NCBI GenBank assembly: GCA_902798605.1
Contig: CADBXH010000039.1
Coordinates: 1 to 38,088, forward strand
From: an uncultured Ruminococcus sp.
GTDB taxonomy: Bacteria > Bacillota_A > Clostridia > Oscillospirales > Acutalibacteraceae
Direction: 5' to 3'
Length of the DNA stretch: 38,088 nt
Shown piece by piece: positions 16,243-26,392 of the stretch. The notes beneath the pieces are model-generated. The model did not search any database and was not told where the DNA came from. It was given only the letters and a program-made list of their open reading frames with translations. The position numbers were made by a program, and so were the translations under genes. Each line of letters starts with the position of its first letter. Position 1 is the stretch's first letter.

Positions 16243-16680
16243 TCAACTGAATTTCTTCGCTTGTGCGACCGCGAGCCTGTCGCAGCGTTCGTTTTCAGGG
16301 TGACCCGCGTGGCCTTTTACCCAGTTTATCTCGACCGTATGTATGTCGCACAACTTTAGAAGCTCCTCCCAGAGCTCGGGGTTCAGCGCGGGCTCTTTTT
16401 TGTTGCGCATCCAGCCGTTGGCCTGCCATTTTTTCGCCCAGCCCAAATTCAATGCGTTGCAAACATACTGAGAATCGCTGTACAGTGCGACCTCACACGG
16501 TTCTTTAAGTGCCTCAAGCCCTTTGATCACCGCGGTCAGCTCCATACGGTTGTTGGTCGTTACCGGCTCTCCGCCCGAAAGCTCCTTTTCAACTCCGTTA
16601 TATCTCAAAATCGTGCCCCAGCCTCCGGGACCCGGGTTGCCGCTGCACGCTCCGTCTGTAAAAATCTCTACTCGCTTCAA
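16243..16680 (-). CDS. rnhA: Ribonuclease HI
   Basis: Cleaves the RNA strand of RNA-DNA hybrids. All four catalytic acidic residues are present: D9 ([16 protein letters not shown]), E47 (NNRMELTA), D69 (YSDSQYV) and D134 (CDRLA). The basic segment around [15 protein letters not shown] is the E. coli-type substrate-binding handle. 145 residues. The frame is open upstream to 16755, but AAGGAG stands 7 nt before a TTG at 16680 that begins at the natural family N-terminus, so TTG is the likely start. It converges with ldh and is divergent from the RNase J cluster. Confidence 0.93.
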   Translation of the reverse strand: MKRVEIFTDGACSGNPGPGGWGTILRYNGVEKELSGGEPVTTNNRMELTAVIKGLEALKEPCEVALYSDSQYVCNALNLGWAKKWQANGWMRNKKEPALNPELWEELLKLCDIHTVEINWVKGHAGHPENERCDRLAVAQAKKFS

Positions 16681-16736
16681 TTCGATTCTCCTTGAAATAT
16701 TATTTATCATATATATTTTGCCACAAAACCGCAATA

Positions 16737-16765
16737 ATAACAATAGCAAATCCAAATTTTTGCAA
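16737..16765 (-). promoter_or_regulatory. Possible promoter of rnhA
   Basis: On the minus strand TTGCAA (16765-16760), 17 bp, TGTTAT (16742-16737). This is a moderate match to sigma-A in an AT-rich spacer. Confidence 0.3.
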
Positions 16766-16804
16766 AAATATTTACATATAAATCAATATAATTCTTTTTT
16801 AATA

Positions 16805-16834
16805 TTGACAAAAAAGCTTGTTTTAAGGTAAAAT
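16805..16834 (+). promoter_or_regulatory. Promoter of the rnj-gdpP-rplI-dnaB-tilS-hpt-ftsH cluster
   Basis: A perfect TTGACA (16805-16810), 18 bp, TAAAAT (16829-16834). The only other strong promoter-like sequence before ftsH is not convincing, so this may drive the whole cluster. Confidence 0.6.
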
Positions 16835-16915
16835 AAAATGAATATGTAAGCTTGGGGTATTATACCCTTGATATAAATGAACGGAAAAATCTATAGAAAC
16901 ACGGAGGTTATTTTT

Positions 16916-17926
16916 GTGAGTTCAACCGGCAAAAACAAAAATTATAAACTCAAACAAAATCGGTACTCAAAAAACGTAAAGTCAAAAACGAACAACACAA
17001 GACAGAGCTACGACAAAATCACCAAGAAAAAGGGCAGGGGTAATCAGCCTAAGCAGGTGAAAAAGCCGTCGGTAAAAATCTCGTTCCTGGGCGGACTTAA
17101 TGAGATCGGCAAAAACATCACACTTATCGAGTGTGAAAACGACATAGTTATCGTCGACTGCGGAATGGCGTTTCCTGACGGCGATATGCTCGGCGTAGAT
17201 CTTGTAATTCCTGATTTTACCTATATTGAGCAGAATTTTGAAAAAGTAAGGGGTATCGTCCTCACCCACGGACACGAGGACCACATCGGCGGACTGCCGT
17301 TTCTGCTTTCGAGAGTCAACGTTCCCATCTACGGAACTCCGCTTACGCTCGGACTCGTAGGCAACAAGCTCAGAGAGCACAGCCTGTTCAATAAAACCCA
17401 ACTCAACGAGGTCAAAGCTGGCAGCACGATAAAGCTCGGATGTATGAGCATCAAGTTTATCCACGTAAACCACTCGATCCCGGACTCGGTAGCGTTCGCG
17501 ATCGACACTCCCGCCGGAACGATTGTTCACACCGGCGACTTCAAAATCGACTGTACGCCTATTACGGGCGAAATGATCGACCTTTCGAGCTTTGCCAGAG
17601 TAGGCGACAGCGGGGTTCTCGCACTTCTTGCCGAGAGCACGAACGCCATGCGCGCGGGCTATACGCCCACCGAAATGCTCGTTTCCGAAAGCCTTGACAA
17701 TTTGTTCAAGAGAGCGGAAAAATACAGAATAATTATCGCTACATTCGCGTCAAACGTCAACCGCGTCCAGCAGATCATCAACTGCGCCGAAAAATACGGC
17801 CGCAAGGTCGCGTTCTCGGGCAGAAGTATGGTCAACTATATGGACGTTGCCCAAAAGCTCGGCTATCTGAGTCTTCCGAAAAACATATTGATAGACATCG
17901 ATATGCTCGACAAATACCTATCATAA
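16916..17926 (+). pseudogene. rnj: Ribonuclease J, 5' part (metallo-beta-lactamase and start of beta-CASP domains)
   Basis: RNase J is a 5'-3' exo- and endonuclease central to RNA turnover in Firmicutes. A basic N-terminal extension of about 55 residues, usual in Clostridia, precedes the nuclease domain starting ISFLGGLNEIGKN. The metal-binding THGHEDHIGG, VNHSIPDS and TGDFKID are intact, and the beta-CASP domain begins normally. After IDIDMLDKY the frame stops at 17926. The following 3' part is in another frame and about 38 residues, including the conserved TGSQGEP motif, are absent. Start is GTG 16916, preceded by GGAGGT; an upstream ATG at 16877 lacks a site. See the 3' part at 17920-18609. 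Confidence 0.88.
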
Positions 17927-18609
17927 TTTCTGCCAACCCGATCCCCGGCAACGAAAAGACCGTCGGCAACGTTGTTGACGAGCTGCTAAAGCGCGGCTGC
18001 AAGGTGATTTACGAGGGTATGTACGATGTCCACGTTTCCGGACACGCCTGTCGTGAGGAACTCAAGATCATCCACAGGCTCGTAAAGCCAAAATACTTCA
18101 TTCCCGTCCACGGCGAGCATAAGCACCTCAGAAAGCACGCTGAGCTTGCCGAGTTTCTCGGAATGGATAAAAGCAATATCTTCATTCCCGACGTCGGAAC
18201 GACCGTTGAGATCAACGAGGATCAAATGAAAGAAGCCGCGTCTGTTCCCGCCGGCAAGGTGTTTGTTGACGGACTCGGAGTCGGCGACGTCGGCAGCATC
18301 GTATTAAGAGACAGAAAGCATCTCGGTCAGGACGGACTGATAATAATAGTTGCCTCACTTGATGTCTACGACGGCCACGTTATCAGCGGCCCCGATATCG
18401 TCTCGCGCGGTTTTGTATATGTGCGTGAGAACGAGGGTCTGATTGATGAGGTCAAAAAACTCGCTCTCGATATTCTCGAGGATTGTGCCGAGAAGAATAT
18501 CCACGAGTGGGGTATAATCAAAAACAGGATCAAAGATGAGATTTCAAAGCTGATCGCGCAAAAGACGCGCCGCGCGCCTATGATCCTCCCGATACTTCAG
18601 GAGGTATAA
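17920..18609 (+). pseudogene. rnj: Ribonuclease J, 3' part
   Basis: In the third-base-shifted frame, translation resumes family sequence at IIISANPIPGNEKTVGN (from about 17920), then VSGHACREEL, PKYFIPVHGEHKHL, the linker domain (GLGVGDVGSIVLRDR) and the conserved end RAPMILPILQEV. The first ATG in this frame is at 18004. There is no ribosome site there, so independent translation is doubtful. With the upstream ORF this would be one normal RNase J but for about 115 missing bp at 17914-17920. The active site needs motifs on both sides, so neither piece should be active alone. Confidence 0.85.
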
Positions 18610-18638
18610 AGCATACGGTCAGCTGATATGAGGTTGAA

Positions 18639-20585
18639 ATGAAAAAAAGAATTTGGACATTGGCGCCGTGGTTTTTGCTGTTCTCGGCAGCGATGTTCGT
18701 TATGGCGGTTTTCACGATACAGTACAACGAATTATTGGCTTGCTTGGAGCTTATTGTCTCCGGCGCTTCAGCGGTCCTTGTACTTGTATTGTCGATCAAT
18801 TTTCGCAGATACATCCAGAATATGGTCAAAACCACTGCAAACCATATCAGCGGTTTTAACTCTGATTTTCTTGACAAATATAAATATCCGGTCGTAGTAG
18901 TCGGTTCCAAGGGTGATATTTTCTGGTGCAATTCACGCTTCAGAAAGGTGCTCGGCAGCCGAAGCCCCGAGGGCGATAGCATCAACGCGTACCTCGGCGG
19001 AAAAAGCATTTTTGACATTGCCGATTCCGACGGTGTGGATGTTGCCATAGACGGCAAGGAATTTACCGTTTACGCGCTATGGGTTGGCGATGGTATTATC
19101 TGTCATTTTATAGACAACACTTACTACAAGTCCGTTGTACGCGAATACAACGCGTCATTGCCCTGCGTAGCGCTTATAACCTTTGATAACGCCGACGACT
19201 TCCTTACAAGCTCCGAGGAATTCTACTCCACTGTCGCTATTTCGGTAGAGGCTAATCTTCAGGGCTGGGCGATGGACTACGACGCGATGTATAAAAAAAT
19301 AAGCAACAATCGTTATATGCTCATATTCCGCGACGCCGATGTTGACAAAATGATTTCGCTGCGTTTCCCGATCCTAAAGGATATTCGCTCGATCGGTACG
19401 GCGCGCTATACACCGACGATCTCCGTAGGTCTCGCGCGCGGCTGCAAAACTGTCCATGAAAGCGAGATCGCGGCGCGTAAGGCGCTCGAAATGTCGCTTG
19501 GCAGAGGCGGAGACCAGGTAGCTATCATTAAAGATAACAGCTATGAGTTCTTCGGAGGTACCGCAGCGGCTTCGGAAAAGGTCAGCAAGGTGCGTATGAG
19601 GGTCATCGCCAATGCCATAAGACGTTCGGTCGCCGATTCCGACAAGGTCTACATAATGGGACACCGCTTTTCGGATCTCGACTGCATCGGCGCGGGTGTG
19701 GGTCTGCAGTGTATAATGGAACAAAGCTTCAAAAAGTACAGCAAGGTCGTTGTCAACGAAGAAACCTCAATGGCAAGACAGTTGATCGATTATACGCGAG
19801 AAAAGCTTGATACCGAAGTGTTCATTACCCCTGAAAACGCAATTAAAGGCGTGACCTCCAAATCTCTGCTGATTATTGTAGATACACATATAAAGAGCTC
19901 GCTCGAAAGCCCCGAGCTCTATGAAAAGTTCAAAAAGATTGTAATAATCGACCATCACCGCAGAGCGGTCGATTATATTGATAATTCGCTCGTATTCTGC
20001 CACGAACCGTCCGCTTCATCAGCGAGCGAAATGTGCGCAGAGATCATTAGCTACTTCGACGACCAGTCGCTCGGCTATATACAAGCTGACGCGCTGCTCT
20101 CGGGCATTATGCTCGACACCAAAAATTTTGTGCTCAAAACAGGCGTTCGCACCTTTGAAGCAGCGGCGTATCTAAGGCGTAAGGGCGCAAATACCCTCAC
20201 CGTCAAAGAGATGTTCTCAGGAAGCATAGAAACCTACCGCGAAAAGGTCGATATCGTCGTAAGAAGCGAAGTTTACCGCGGATGTGCCGTGTCAAAAACA
20301 AACCTGCAAAAGGAAGATATCCGTCTCGCGGCGGCACAGGCTGCCGACGAAATGCTCACCCTAAAGGGCATCGTGGCGTCGTTTGTAATCTTCGGCAATG
20401 AAAAAAAGCTAAACATTTCCGCTCGAAGCTACGGACGCGTCAACGTTCAGCTTATTATGGAAAAGCTCGGCGGAGGCGGTCATCAGACTATGGCAGCGAC
20501 CCAGCTTTACGATACTACCTTTGAGTCCACTTTTGAACAGCTAAAGCAGGCGATAGACAAGGTTTTGGACGACAACGAGGAATAA
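18639..20585 (+). CDS. gdpP: Cyclic-di-AMP phosphodiesterase GdpP
   Basis: Membrane-bound enzyme that breaks c-di-AMP to pApA. Two N-terminal membrane helices (about 10-55) are followed by a PAS-like domain (about 80-150), a degenerate GGDEF domain (about 170-305) and the DHH-DHHA1 catalytic unit. There GHRFSDLDCIGA, IIVDTH, IIDHHRR and GIMLDT supply metal ligands, and GGGGHQ lies near the end. 648 residues, full length. TGAGGTT precedes ATG 18639. The order gdpP-rplI-dnaB is the same as in B. subtilis (yybT-rplI-dnaC). Confidence 0.95.
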   Translation: MKKRIWTLAPWFLLFSAAMFVMAVFTIQYNELLACLELIVSGASAVLVLVLSINFRRYIQNMVKTTANHISGFNSDFLDKYKYPVVVVGSKGDIFWCNSRFRKVLGSRSPEGDSINAYLGGKSIFDIADSDGVDVAIDGKEFTVYALWVGDGIICHFIDNTYYKSVVREYNASLPCVALITFDNADDFLTSSEEFYSTVAISVEANLQGWAMDYDAMYKKISNNRYMLIFRDADVDKMISLRFPILKDIRSIGTARYTPTISVGLARGCKTVHESEIAARKALEMSLGRGGDQVAIIKDNSYEFFGGTAAASEKVSKVRMRVIANAIRRSVADSDKVYIMGHRFSDLDCIGAGVGLQCIMEQSFKKYSKVVVNEETSMARQLIDYTREKLDTEVFITPENAIKGVTSKSLLIIVDTHIKSSLESPELYEKFKKIVIIDHHRRAVDYIDNSLVFCHEPSASSASEMCAEIISYFDDQSLGYIQADALLSGIMLDTKNFVLKTGVRTFEAAAYLRRKGANTLTVKEMFSGSIETYREKVDIVVRSEVYRGCAVSKTNLQKEDIRLAAAQAADEMLTLKGIVASFVIFGNEKKLNISARSYGRVNVQLIMEKLGGGGHQTMAATQLYDTTFESTFEQLKQAIDKVLDDNEE

Positions 20586-20631
20586 CCCAACAAAAGATTA
20601 TCAATTTATCGGCATATAGAAAGGAAATATT

Positions 20632-21078
20632 ATGAAAGTAATTTTATTGCAAGACGTTAAGTCACTCGGCAAAAAGGGCGAGCTTGTAGACGTATCAGAG
20701 GGCTACGGCAGAAACTTCCTGCTTCCCAAGAATATGGCAAAGGAAGCCAACGCCCAGGCTATGAACGAGTATAAAAATGCAGAAAACTCAAAGCAGTACA
20801 AAATCGACACCGCAAAGGCTCAGGCTCAGGCTAACAAAAAAACTCTTGAGGGCAAGACCTTCAAGATGACCGCCAGAGCCGGCAAGGGTGGCAAGCTCTT
20901 CGGCAGCATAACCGCAAAGCAGGTAGCGGAGGAGATCAAAAGGCAGTACAGTATCAATGTCGACAAGCGCAAGGTAGTTCTTGAGCGCGACATCAAGGAG
21001 TTCGGTACATATAACGCGGAGGTCAAGCTCTATACAGGCATTTCCGCTAACATTGTGATCCAGGTATCGGAAGCATAA
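20632..21078 (+). CDS. rplI: 50S ribosomal protein L9
   Basis: Large-subunit protein that binds 23S rRNA. The N-terminal domain carries MKVILLQDVKSLGKKGELVDVSEGYGRNFL, split here as the first 30 residues with the conserved GYGRNFL. The long central helix and the C-terminal domain (GKLFGSIT, FGTYNAEVKLY) follow. 148 residues, normal. AAGGAAA precedes the ATG. It sits 46 nt after gdpP and 20 nt before dnaB, in an evident operon. Confidence 0.97.
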   Translation: MKVILLQDVKSLGKKGELVDVSEGYGRNFLLPKNMAKEANAQAMNEYKNAENSKQYKIDTAKAQAQANKKTLEGKTFKMTARAGKGGKLFGSITAKQVAEEIKRQYSINVDKRKVVLERDIKEFGTYNAEVKLYTGISANIVIQVSEA

Positions 21079-21098
21079 AAAACTTTAAGGAAACCAAA

Positions 21099-22472
21099 AT
21101 GGCTAATACGGAATTCACAAGCGAGTTTACAACTCTGCCGTACAGCGCCGAGGCTGAACAGGCTGTGCTCGGAGCTATCATTCTTGACAGCACTGTTTTT
21201 GACAAGGTCCTCGACCATGTAACTTCGCCGGATTTCTTCTATATCGGACTGCATAAGCAGATTTTTCAGCAGATGCAGGATATGATGAACTTCGGCACTT
21301 CTATTGATGTTGTAACTCTGCTTGACAGATTAAAAAAGAGCGGCGCGTTCGACGAGGCAAACGGAAAAACCTATATTATGGACTTGGCGGAAAACTGTCC
21401 GTCTATCTCCAACGCCGAGGAATACGCCAAAATAATCAAAGAAAAATACCAGCTCAGACTATTAATCACAGCGTCGCGCAAGACAATCGACGAGGCAACG
21501 GCGGGAGAAGGGGAGACCTCTCTGCTGCTTGATTCGGCGGAGCAAAGGCTTTTTGACATCCGCTCCGACAGCAGCAAAACAGGGCTTGAGCGCATCGATT
21601 CGGTGCTGTTCCAGACCTTTGCCCGACTCGATTCACTCAACCGCGAGGCCGATGATTCTCTGCGCCCTGTTCCCACGGGTATCGATGACCTTGACAGGAT
21701 GATCACCGGACTCAACCGCTCCGACCTTATCATTTTGGCAGCCCGTCCCGGTATGGGCAAGACGAGCTTTGCGCTCAACATCGCGCGCAACGTTGCCTGC
21801 AAGTCCAAAAAGACAGTAGCGTTTTTCTCGCTCGAAATGCCCAAGGAACAGCTTGCCAGCCGTCTTTTGTCCTCAGAGGCGCTCGTCGGCGGAACAAAGC
21901 TTCGCACGGGCAAGCTCAACGACGAGGACTGGAACCGCCTTATTCCCGCGAGCGACATTTTAAAAGAAGCTCCGCTGTACCTTGACGATACTTCAACGAT
22001 CACCATCACAGAGATGAAGTCGAGGATCCGCAGGCTCAAAAATATAGATTTGGTCGTCATCGACTACCTCCAGCTTATGGCGAGCGGCAGAAGGATCGAC
22101 AACCGTGTTCAAGAGATCTCGGCTATCACCCGAAACCTAAAAATTATGGCAAAGGAACTAAACGTTCCCATCATCACATTATCCCAGCTTTCGCGTGCTT
22201 CAGAGCAGCGCACGGGCGACCATCGTCCGCAACTCTCCGACCTGAGAGATTCGGGTTCTATCGAGCAGGACGCCGACATCGTGCTTTTCCTTTATCGCGA
22301 GGGCTATTACGATAAAGAGGACGGCGAAAACGCCGCCCCCACGGCAGATATGAATTCTGGCGAGTGTATTGTCGCAAAGAACCGCCACGGAGAGACCAAC
22401 ACCGTAAAACTCCACTGGCAGGGCGAGTTTATGCGCTTTACCGGAACCGATAACCGCCACCATGAGCCGTAA
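21099..22472 (+). CDS. dnaB: Replicative DNA helicase DnaB
   Basis: Hexameric helicase that unwinds DNA at the replication fork (DnaC in B. subtilis naming). The N-terminal helical domain (about 10-115) starts LPYSAEAEQAVLGA. The RecA-like C-terminal domain has Walker A ARPGMGKT (215-222) and Walker B VVIDYLQLM, with DLRDSGSIEQDAD and KNRHGET near the end. 457 residues, complete. AAGGAAA precedes the ATG. Its stop overlaps the tilS start (22462-22472). Confidence 0.97.
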   Translation: MANTEFTSEFTTLPYSAEAEQAVLGAIILDSTVFDKVLDHVTSPDFFYIGLHKQIFQQMQDMMNFGTSIDVVTLLDRLKKSGAFDEANGKTYIMDLAENCPSISNAEEYAKIIKEKYQLRLLITASRKTIDEATAGEGETSLLLDSAEQRLFDIRSDSSKTGLERIDSVLFQTFARLDSLNREADDSLRPVPTGIDDLDRMITGLNRSDLIILAARPGMGKTSFALNIARNVACKSKKTVAFFSLEMPKEQLASRLLSSEALVGGTKLRTGKLNDEDWNRLIPASDILKEAPLYLDDTSTITITEMKSRIRRLKNIDLVVIDYLQLMASGRRIDNRVQEISAITRNLKIMAKELNVPIITLSQLSRASEQRTGDHRPQLSDLRDSGSIEQDADIVLFLYREGYYDKEDGENAAPTADMNSGECIVAKNRHGETNTVKLHWQGEFMRFTGTDNRHHEP

Positions 22473-23754
22473 CGAAATCGCCGCCGAGGTAATTACCAAA
22501 GCTCAGGCGGCAATAAAAAAATATAACCTATTATCCGAAAATGACAGCGTTATCATCGCGCTGTCGGGAGGAGCGGACTCGGTCACGCTCCTAAGTGTTC
22601 TTAATTCTATAAAAGAAAAATATAACTTGACGCTTTACGCCGCACACCTAAATCATGGTATCCGCGGCGAGGAAGCCGACAATGATGAAAAATTCTGTAA
22701 AATTCTGTGTGAGAATTATAATATCAAACTTTTTGTAAAGCATATTGATGTTCCCAAGCTGTGCGCCGAGCAAAAAATCAGCGCCGAGCTCTGCGGCAGA
22801 AACGAGCGTTATAAGTTTTTTGACGAGCTTTCCTCAGAGCTTAACGCCAAGGTCGCCACGGCTCACACCGCGAGCGATAACGCCGAGACACTGCTTTTTA
22901 ACTTATGCAGAGGCAGTTCATTGATGGGCGCGGCGGCGATACCTCCTAAAAGAGGCAACATCATCAGACCGCTTATTACAGTCACAAGGGATGAGATCGA
23001 AAGCTACTGCGCGGCATATTCGCTTGCATATGTCACTGACAGCACTAATATGTCGGACAGCTATACGCGCAACAAGATACGCCACAATGTGATCCCGGCG
23101 CTGAAGGAGATCAATCCGCAGGCTGAAAACGCTATGCTCGCATTTTCCCGCGACGCTGCTGAGATTTCAGAATTCCTTGAAAAGAGCGCGGAAGAGCGTC
23201 TTAATTCTTCAAAAGAAAAATACGGCTTTAACATCCAAACGCTGCTGCAAAACGATCCCGCCGTACTAAAGGCGGCTATCGCCAAGCTGTGCAGGGATAA
23301 CAACGCCGACGCCGAACGACGCCACATCGAGCTCATAGTATCAATGCTGAAAAGCGGAGGAGCCGTAGAGCTAAAAAACGGTAAAAAAGCCGTTTGCGCT
23401 CAAAATACACTTAGAATTATTACCGACAAAACCGAAAATACGCATTTTTCCCTTGCTTTTGATAAAAATATGAGCTTTTTTTACCTCGGCAAAAATATCG
23501 AGGCAAAAATGGATCATTCTCTCATAAAAGCCCAAAAACTTGTATTCAGAACGCGAAAAAGCGGAGATTTCTTTACTTTTCCGGTAAGAAATGTTAAAAA
23601 GCCGCTTCGCCGCGCGCTAAACGAGCAAAAGATCCCCGCCGAGCTGCGGGACGAGCTTTTGGTACTCTGTGACGGCAGCACTGTTCTCTGGTGCGCGGGC
23701 TTGGGGCTTTCAAAGCAGGGAAAAGAGCTTGATATAAAAATTATTGTTCGATAA
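22462..23754 (+). CDS. tilS: tRNA(Ile)-lysidine synthase TilS
   Basis: Attaches lysine to C34 of tRNA-Ile(CAU) so it reads AUA. PP-loop SGGADS is at residues 35-40. LNHGIRGEEAD, TAHTASDNAET, IIRPL and DSTNMSDSYTRNKIRH are family motifs, and the C-terminal domain contains RTRKSGDFF. 430 residues, slightly short for the family but with no clear gap. The ATG overlaps the last codons of dnaB, so translation is probably coupled. tilS-hpt-ftsH is the classic Firmicute order. Confidence 0.93.
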   Translation: MSRNEIAAEVITKAQAAIKKYNLLSENDSVIIALSGGADSVTLLSVLNSIKEKYNLTLYAAHLNHGIRGEEADNDEKFCKILCENYNIKLFVKHIDVPKLCAEQKISAELCGRNERYKFFDELSSELNAKVATAHTASDNAETLLFNLCRGSSLMGAAAIPPKRGNIIRPLITVTRDEIESYCAAYSLAYVTDSTNMSDSYTRNKIRHNVIPALKEINPQAENAMLAFSRDAAEISEFLEKSAEERLNSSKEKYGFNIQTLLQNDPAVLKAAIAKLCRDNNADAERRHIELIVSMLKSGGAVELKNGKKAVCAQNTLRIITDKTENTHFSLAFDKNMSFFYLGKNIEAKMDHSLIKAQKLVFRTRKSGDFFTFPVRNVKKPLRRALNEQKIPAELRDELLVLCDGSTVLWCAGLGLSKQGKELDIKIIVR

Positions 23755-23776
23755 AAGAAAAATGAGGAGTAAAAAT

Positions 23777-24232
23777 ATGCATTATAATGGCAAAGAGTTT
23801 ATAATGATCGGTTTGCTAAAGGGCAGTATTGCCTTTATGGTCGATCTTATGAAAAAGGTCGATCTTGACTTTGCGATCGACTTTATGGTAGCCTCAAGCT
23901 ACGGAAGCGGAACCGAGAGCTCTGGCAAGGTAAAAATCAAGCATGAAGGCACGATACCCGTAGAGGGCAAGGATATTCTTATTATTGAGGATATCATAGA
24001 TTCGGGCAACACGCTCAACTTTGTATGCAATTACTTAGTTTCAAGGGGAGCAAAGAGCGTCCGCGTAGCGACACTGTGCGATAAACCCGCACGCCGCAAG
24101 GTTCCCTTTACACCCGACTATGTCGGAACCGAGATCCCTGACGAATTCATTGTCGGCTACGGATTTGACTATGACGAAAAATACAGAAACTTACCGTACA
24201 TAGGCGTATTAAAGCGTTCTGTTTATGAGTAA
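23777..24232 (+). CDS. hpt: Hypoxanthine phosphoribosyltransferase lacking its first 25-30 residues
   Basis: Converts hypoxanthine or guanine with PRPP to IMP or GMP (purine salvage). The PRPP-binding motif ILIIEDIIDSGNTL (about 67-80), GLLKGS and VGYGFDYDEKYRNLPYIGVL are intact. The product starts MHYNGKEFIMIGLLKGS, which is where relatives are already about residue 28-30. The usual N-terminal strand and helix are absent. Yet GAGGAG stands 7 nt before this ATG, exactly as for a genuine start, which suggests an in-frame deletion between the start codon and codon 28 or so. 151 residues against the usual 175-180. Activity is uncertain. Confidence 0.85.
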   Translation: MHYNGKEFIMIGLLKGSIAFMVDLMKKVDLDFAIDFMVASSYGSGTESSGKVKIKHEGTIPVEGKDILIIEDIIDSGNTLNFVCNYLVSRGAKSVRVATLCDKPARRKVPFTPDYVGTEIPDEFIVGYGFDYDEKYRNLPYIGVLKRSVYE

Positions 24233-24267
24233 GCTAAATTGCCATTGCCGCAAAGCGGCAATTTAGC
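24233..24267 (+). other. Alternative stem-loops between hpt and ftsH
   Basis: GCTAAATTGCC (24233-24243) pairs with GGCAATTTAGC (24257-24267), 11 bp. Within it ATTGCCGC (24244-24251) and GCGGCAAT (24255-24262) form a competing 8-bp stem with loop AAA. The two cannot form together. No T run follows, so it may stabilise or process the message rather than end it. Confidence 0.55.
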
Positions 24268-24299
24268 TCGCCAAATGCGAACAAAGGAGTTGATATAAT

Positions 24300-26381
24300 T
24301 TGGACAATAAAAAAAGAGGCCCAAGCCTGCTTCTCTATCTCGCGATACCGATAATCCTTATTATCATAGCCGCGATATTCTTGACAACAAGGCAGACCGA
24401 AACGCCCAAGACTTCCGAGCTTGTACAGTACTTTGCTGACCACAAGGTAGAAAGCTATACCATCAACTACGGCTCGGGTGCGATCGAGATAACCCTAAAG
24501 GAGGGCGAGACCGCCTATCCCAAGGACGAGGATTCAAAGGATTCAAATTCCGGTAATCCGATCAGCTCGGCGATTTCCTCGAATATAACCACAAATTCCG
24601 ATGAGAATGTTGTCGTCAAGGGACAGCTTGCGGATATCCAAAGATTTTTGGATACGATAGAGCCCTATCAAAAGGATGAGGACGGCAAGACTATACCGTA
24701 CAATCTTGTAAGGGCAAGCGATAACTCATTCCTGGTTGAAATAATCCCCACGATCATTATGGTTGCGATATTCATCGGCGCTTGGATCTTCATTATGAAG
24801 CGAATGGGCGGCGGCGGAATCGGCAAGGAAATGAGCTTTGGCAAGGCAAAGATCAAAAACAGCAACGATGACAAGCGCAAAACTACCTTTGACGACGTCG
24901 CGGGAGCGGATGAGGAAAAGGAAGAGTTAGCGGAAGTCGTTGAGTTCCTTAAATCGCCCGATAAATTCAACAAGTTAGGCGCGCGTATTCCCAAGGGCGT
25001 GCTGCTTGTGGGACCTCCCGGAACAGGTAAGACCCTGCTCGCCCGCGCAGTTGCGGGAGAGGCGGGGGTACCTTTCTTCTCAATTTCGGGTTCCGACTTT
25101 GTAGAGATGTTTGTCGGCGTCGGCGCTTCGCGTGTGCGTGATTTGTTCGACCAGGCAAAGAAAAGCTCGCCCTGCATCATTTTCATTGATGAGATCGACG
25201 CGGTAGGCCGCCAAAGAGGCGCGGGTCTCGGCGGAGGTAACGATGAGCGCGAGCAGACTCTTAACCAGCTACTCGTAGAGATGGACGGCTTCGGCGTAAA
25301 CGAGGGCGTTATCCTCATCGCTGCAACTAACCGTCCCGACGTACTCGATCCCGCTCTGCTCCGTCCGGGCAGATTTGACCGTCAGGTAGTAGTAAGCTAT
25401 CCCGACGTTGCCGGACGTGAGGCTATCCTCAAGGTGCACGCGCGCAAAAAGCCGCTTGCTCCCGATGTCAAGCTGAGAACTATCGCCAAGACCACCGCCG
25501 GATTCACGGGCGCTGATCTTGAAAATCTGCTCAACGAGGCGGCTCTGCTCGCCGCGAGGGCGGATAAAAAAGCGATCACAATGAAAGAGATCGAAGAGGC
25601 TACGATCAAGGTCGTAGTCGGAGCGGAGAAAAAGTCAAAGGTAATGAGCGAAAAGGAAAAGAAGCTCACCGCTTATCACGAGGCAGGTCACGCTATCCTT
25701 TTCGATATACTCGAGACCCAAGACCCTGTTCACGAAATTTCGATCATCCCGCGCGGTATGGCGGGCGGATATACAATGCCGTTGCCGACCGAGGATAAAT
25801 CATACAATTCGCGCAAGGAGATGCTCGAGGATATCGTTGTATCGCTCGGCGGACGTGTTGCCGAGGCTCTTATTCTCGACGATATATCCACAGGCGCTTC
25901 CAATGATATTGAAAAGGCTACTAAAACCGCGCGCGCAATGGTCACCAAGTACGGTATGACCAAGGAGCTGGGCTGTGTTAACTACGGAAGCGAGAGCGGA
26001 AGCGTATTCCTCGGCAGAGACTACGGCAGAACTCAGGACTACTCAGAGGCTACCGCCGCTAAGATCGACGAGCTCGTGCTCGAGATCGTCAACGAAGCCT
26101 ATGCCAAGGCTGAGAAGCTCCTCAGCGAGAATATAGACAAGCTTCACGAGATCGCGGCTTATCTTATCAAACACGAGAAGATGAGCAGCACCGACTTTGA
26201 GGCTGTTATGAACGGCACTTATGTTGAGCCGATCGAAGAAGATGACGATGATGAGGATGAGTTCATCCCTGAGCCCACAGCGGAAACCATAACGGCCCCT
26301 ACGGTTGAACCCGCAGAGGATCCCGCTACGACCTTTGAGGATTTCACGCCTGCAGAGGACTCAACAGATAAAGAGATATAA
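24300..26381 (+). CDS. ftsH: ATP-dependent zinc metalloprotease FtsH
   Basis: Membrane-anchored hexameric AAA+ protease that degrades membrane and regulatory proteins. Two membrane helices (about 10-30 and 148-166) flank an extracytoplasmic region. The AAA module has Walker A GPPGTGKT (238-245) and Walker [10 protein letters not shown] (about 292-300), with the arginine finger region LRPGRFDRQ. The zinc protease motif is H460-E-A-G-H464. The last 50 residues are acidic and Pro/Thr-rich. AAAGGAG lies 10 nt before TTG 24300, which is the start. 693 residues, complete. Last gene of the cluster. Confidence 0.97.
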   Translation: MDNKKRGPSLLLYLAIPIILIIIAAIFLTTRQTETPKTSELVQYFADHKVESYTINYGSGAIEITLKEGETAYPKDEDSKDSNSGNPISSAISSNITTNSDENVVVKGQLADIQRFLDTIEPYQKDEDGKTIPYNLVRASDNSFLVEIIPTIIMVAIFIGAWIFIMKRMGGGGIGKEMSFGKAKIKNSNDDKRKTTFDDVAGADEEKEELAEVVEFLKSPDKFNKLGARIPKGVLLVGPPGTGKTLLARAVAGEAGVPFFSISGSDFVEMFVGVGASRVRDLFDQAKKSSPCIIFIDEIDAVGRQRGAGLGGGNDEREQTLNQLLVEMDGFGVNEGVILIAATNRPDVLDPALLRPGRFDRQVVVSYPDVAGREAILKVHARKKPLAPDVKLRTIAKTTAGFTGADLENLLNEAALLAARADKKAITMKEIEEATIKVVVGAEKKSKVMSEKEKKLTAYHEAGHAILFDILETQDPVHEISIIPRGMAGGYTMPLPTEDKSYNSRKEMLEDIVVSLGGRVAEALILDDISTGASNDIEKATKTARAMVTKYGMTKELGCVNYGSESGSVFLGRDYGRTQDYSEATAAKIDELVLEIVNEAYAKAEKLLSENIDKLHEIAAYLIKHEKMSSTDFEAVMNGTYVEPIEEDDDDEDEFIPEPTAETITAPTVEPAEDPATTFEDFTPAEDSTDKEI

Positions 26382-26392
26382 TTCTGCAAAAG

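Noticed and set aside
24291..24299. TGATATAAT, a perfect extended -10, between the ftsH ribosome site and its TTG start
   Set aside because: Transcription from it would begin after the start codon, so it is likely chance in AT-rich sequence.
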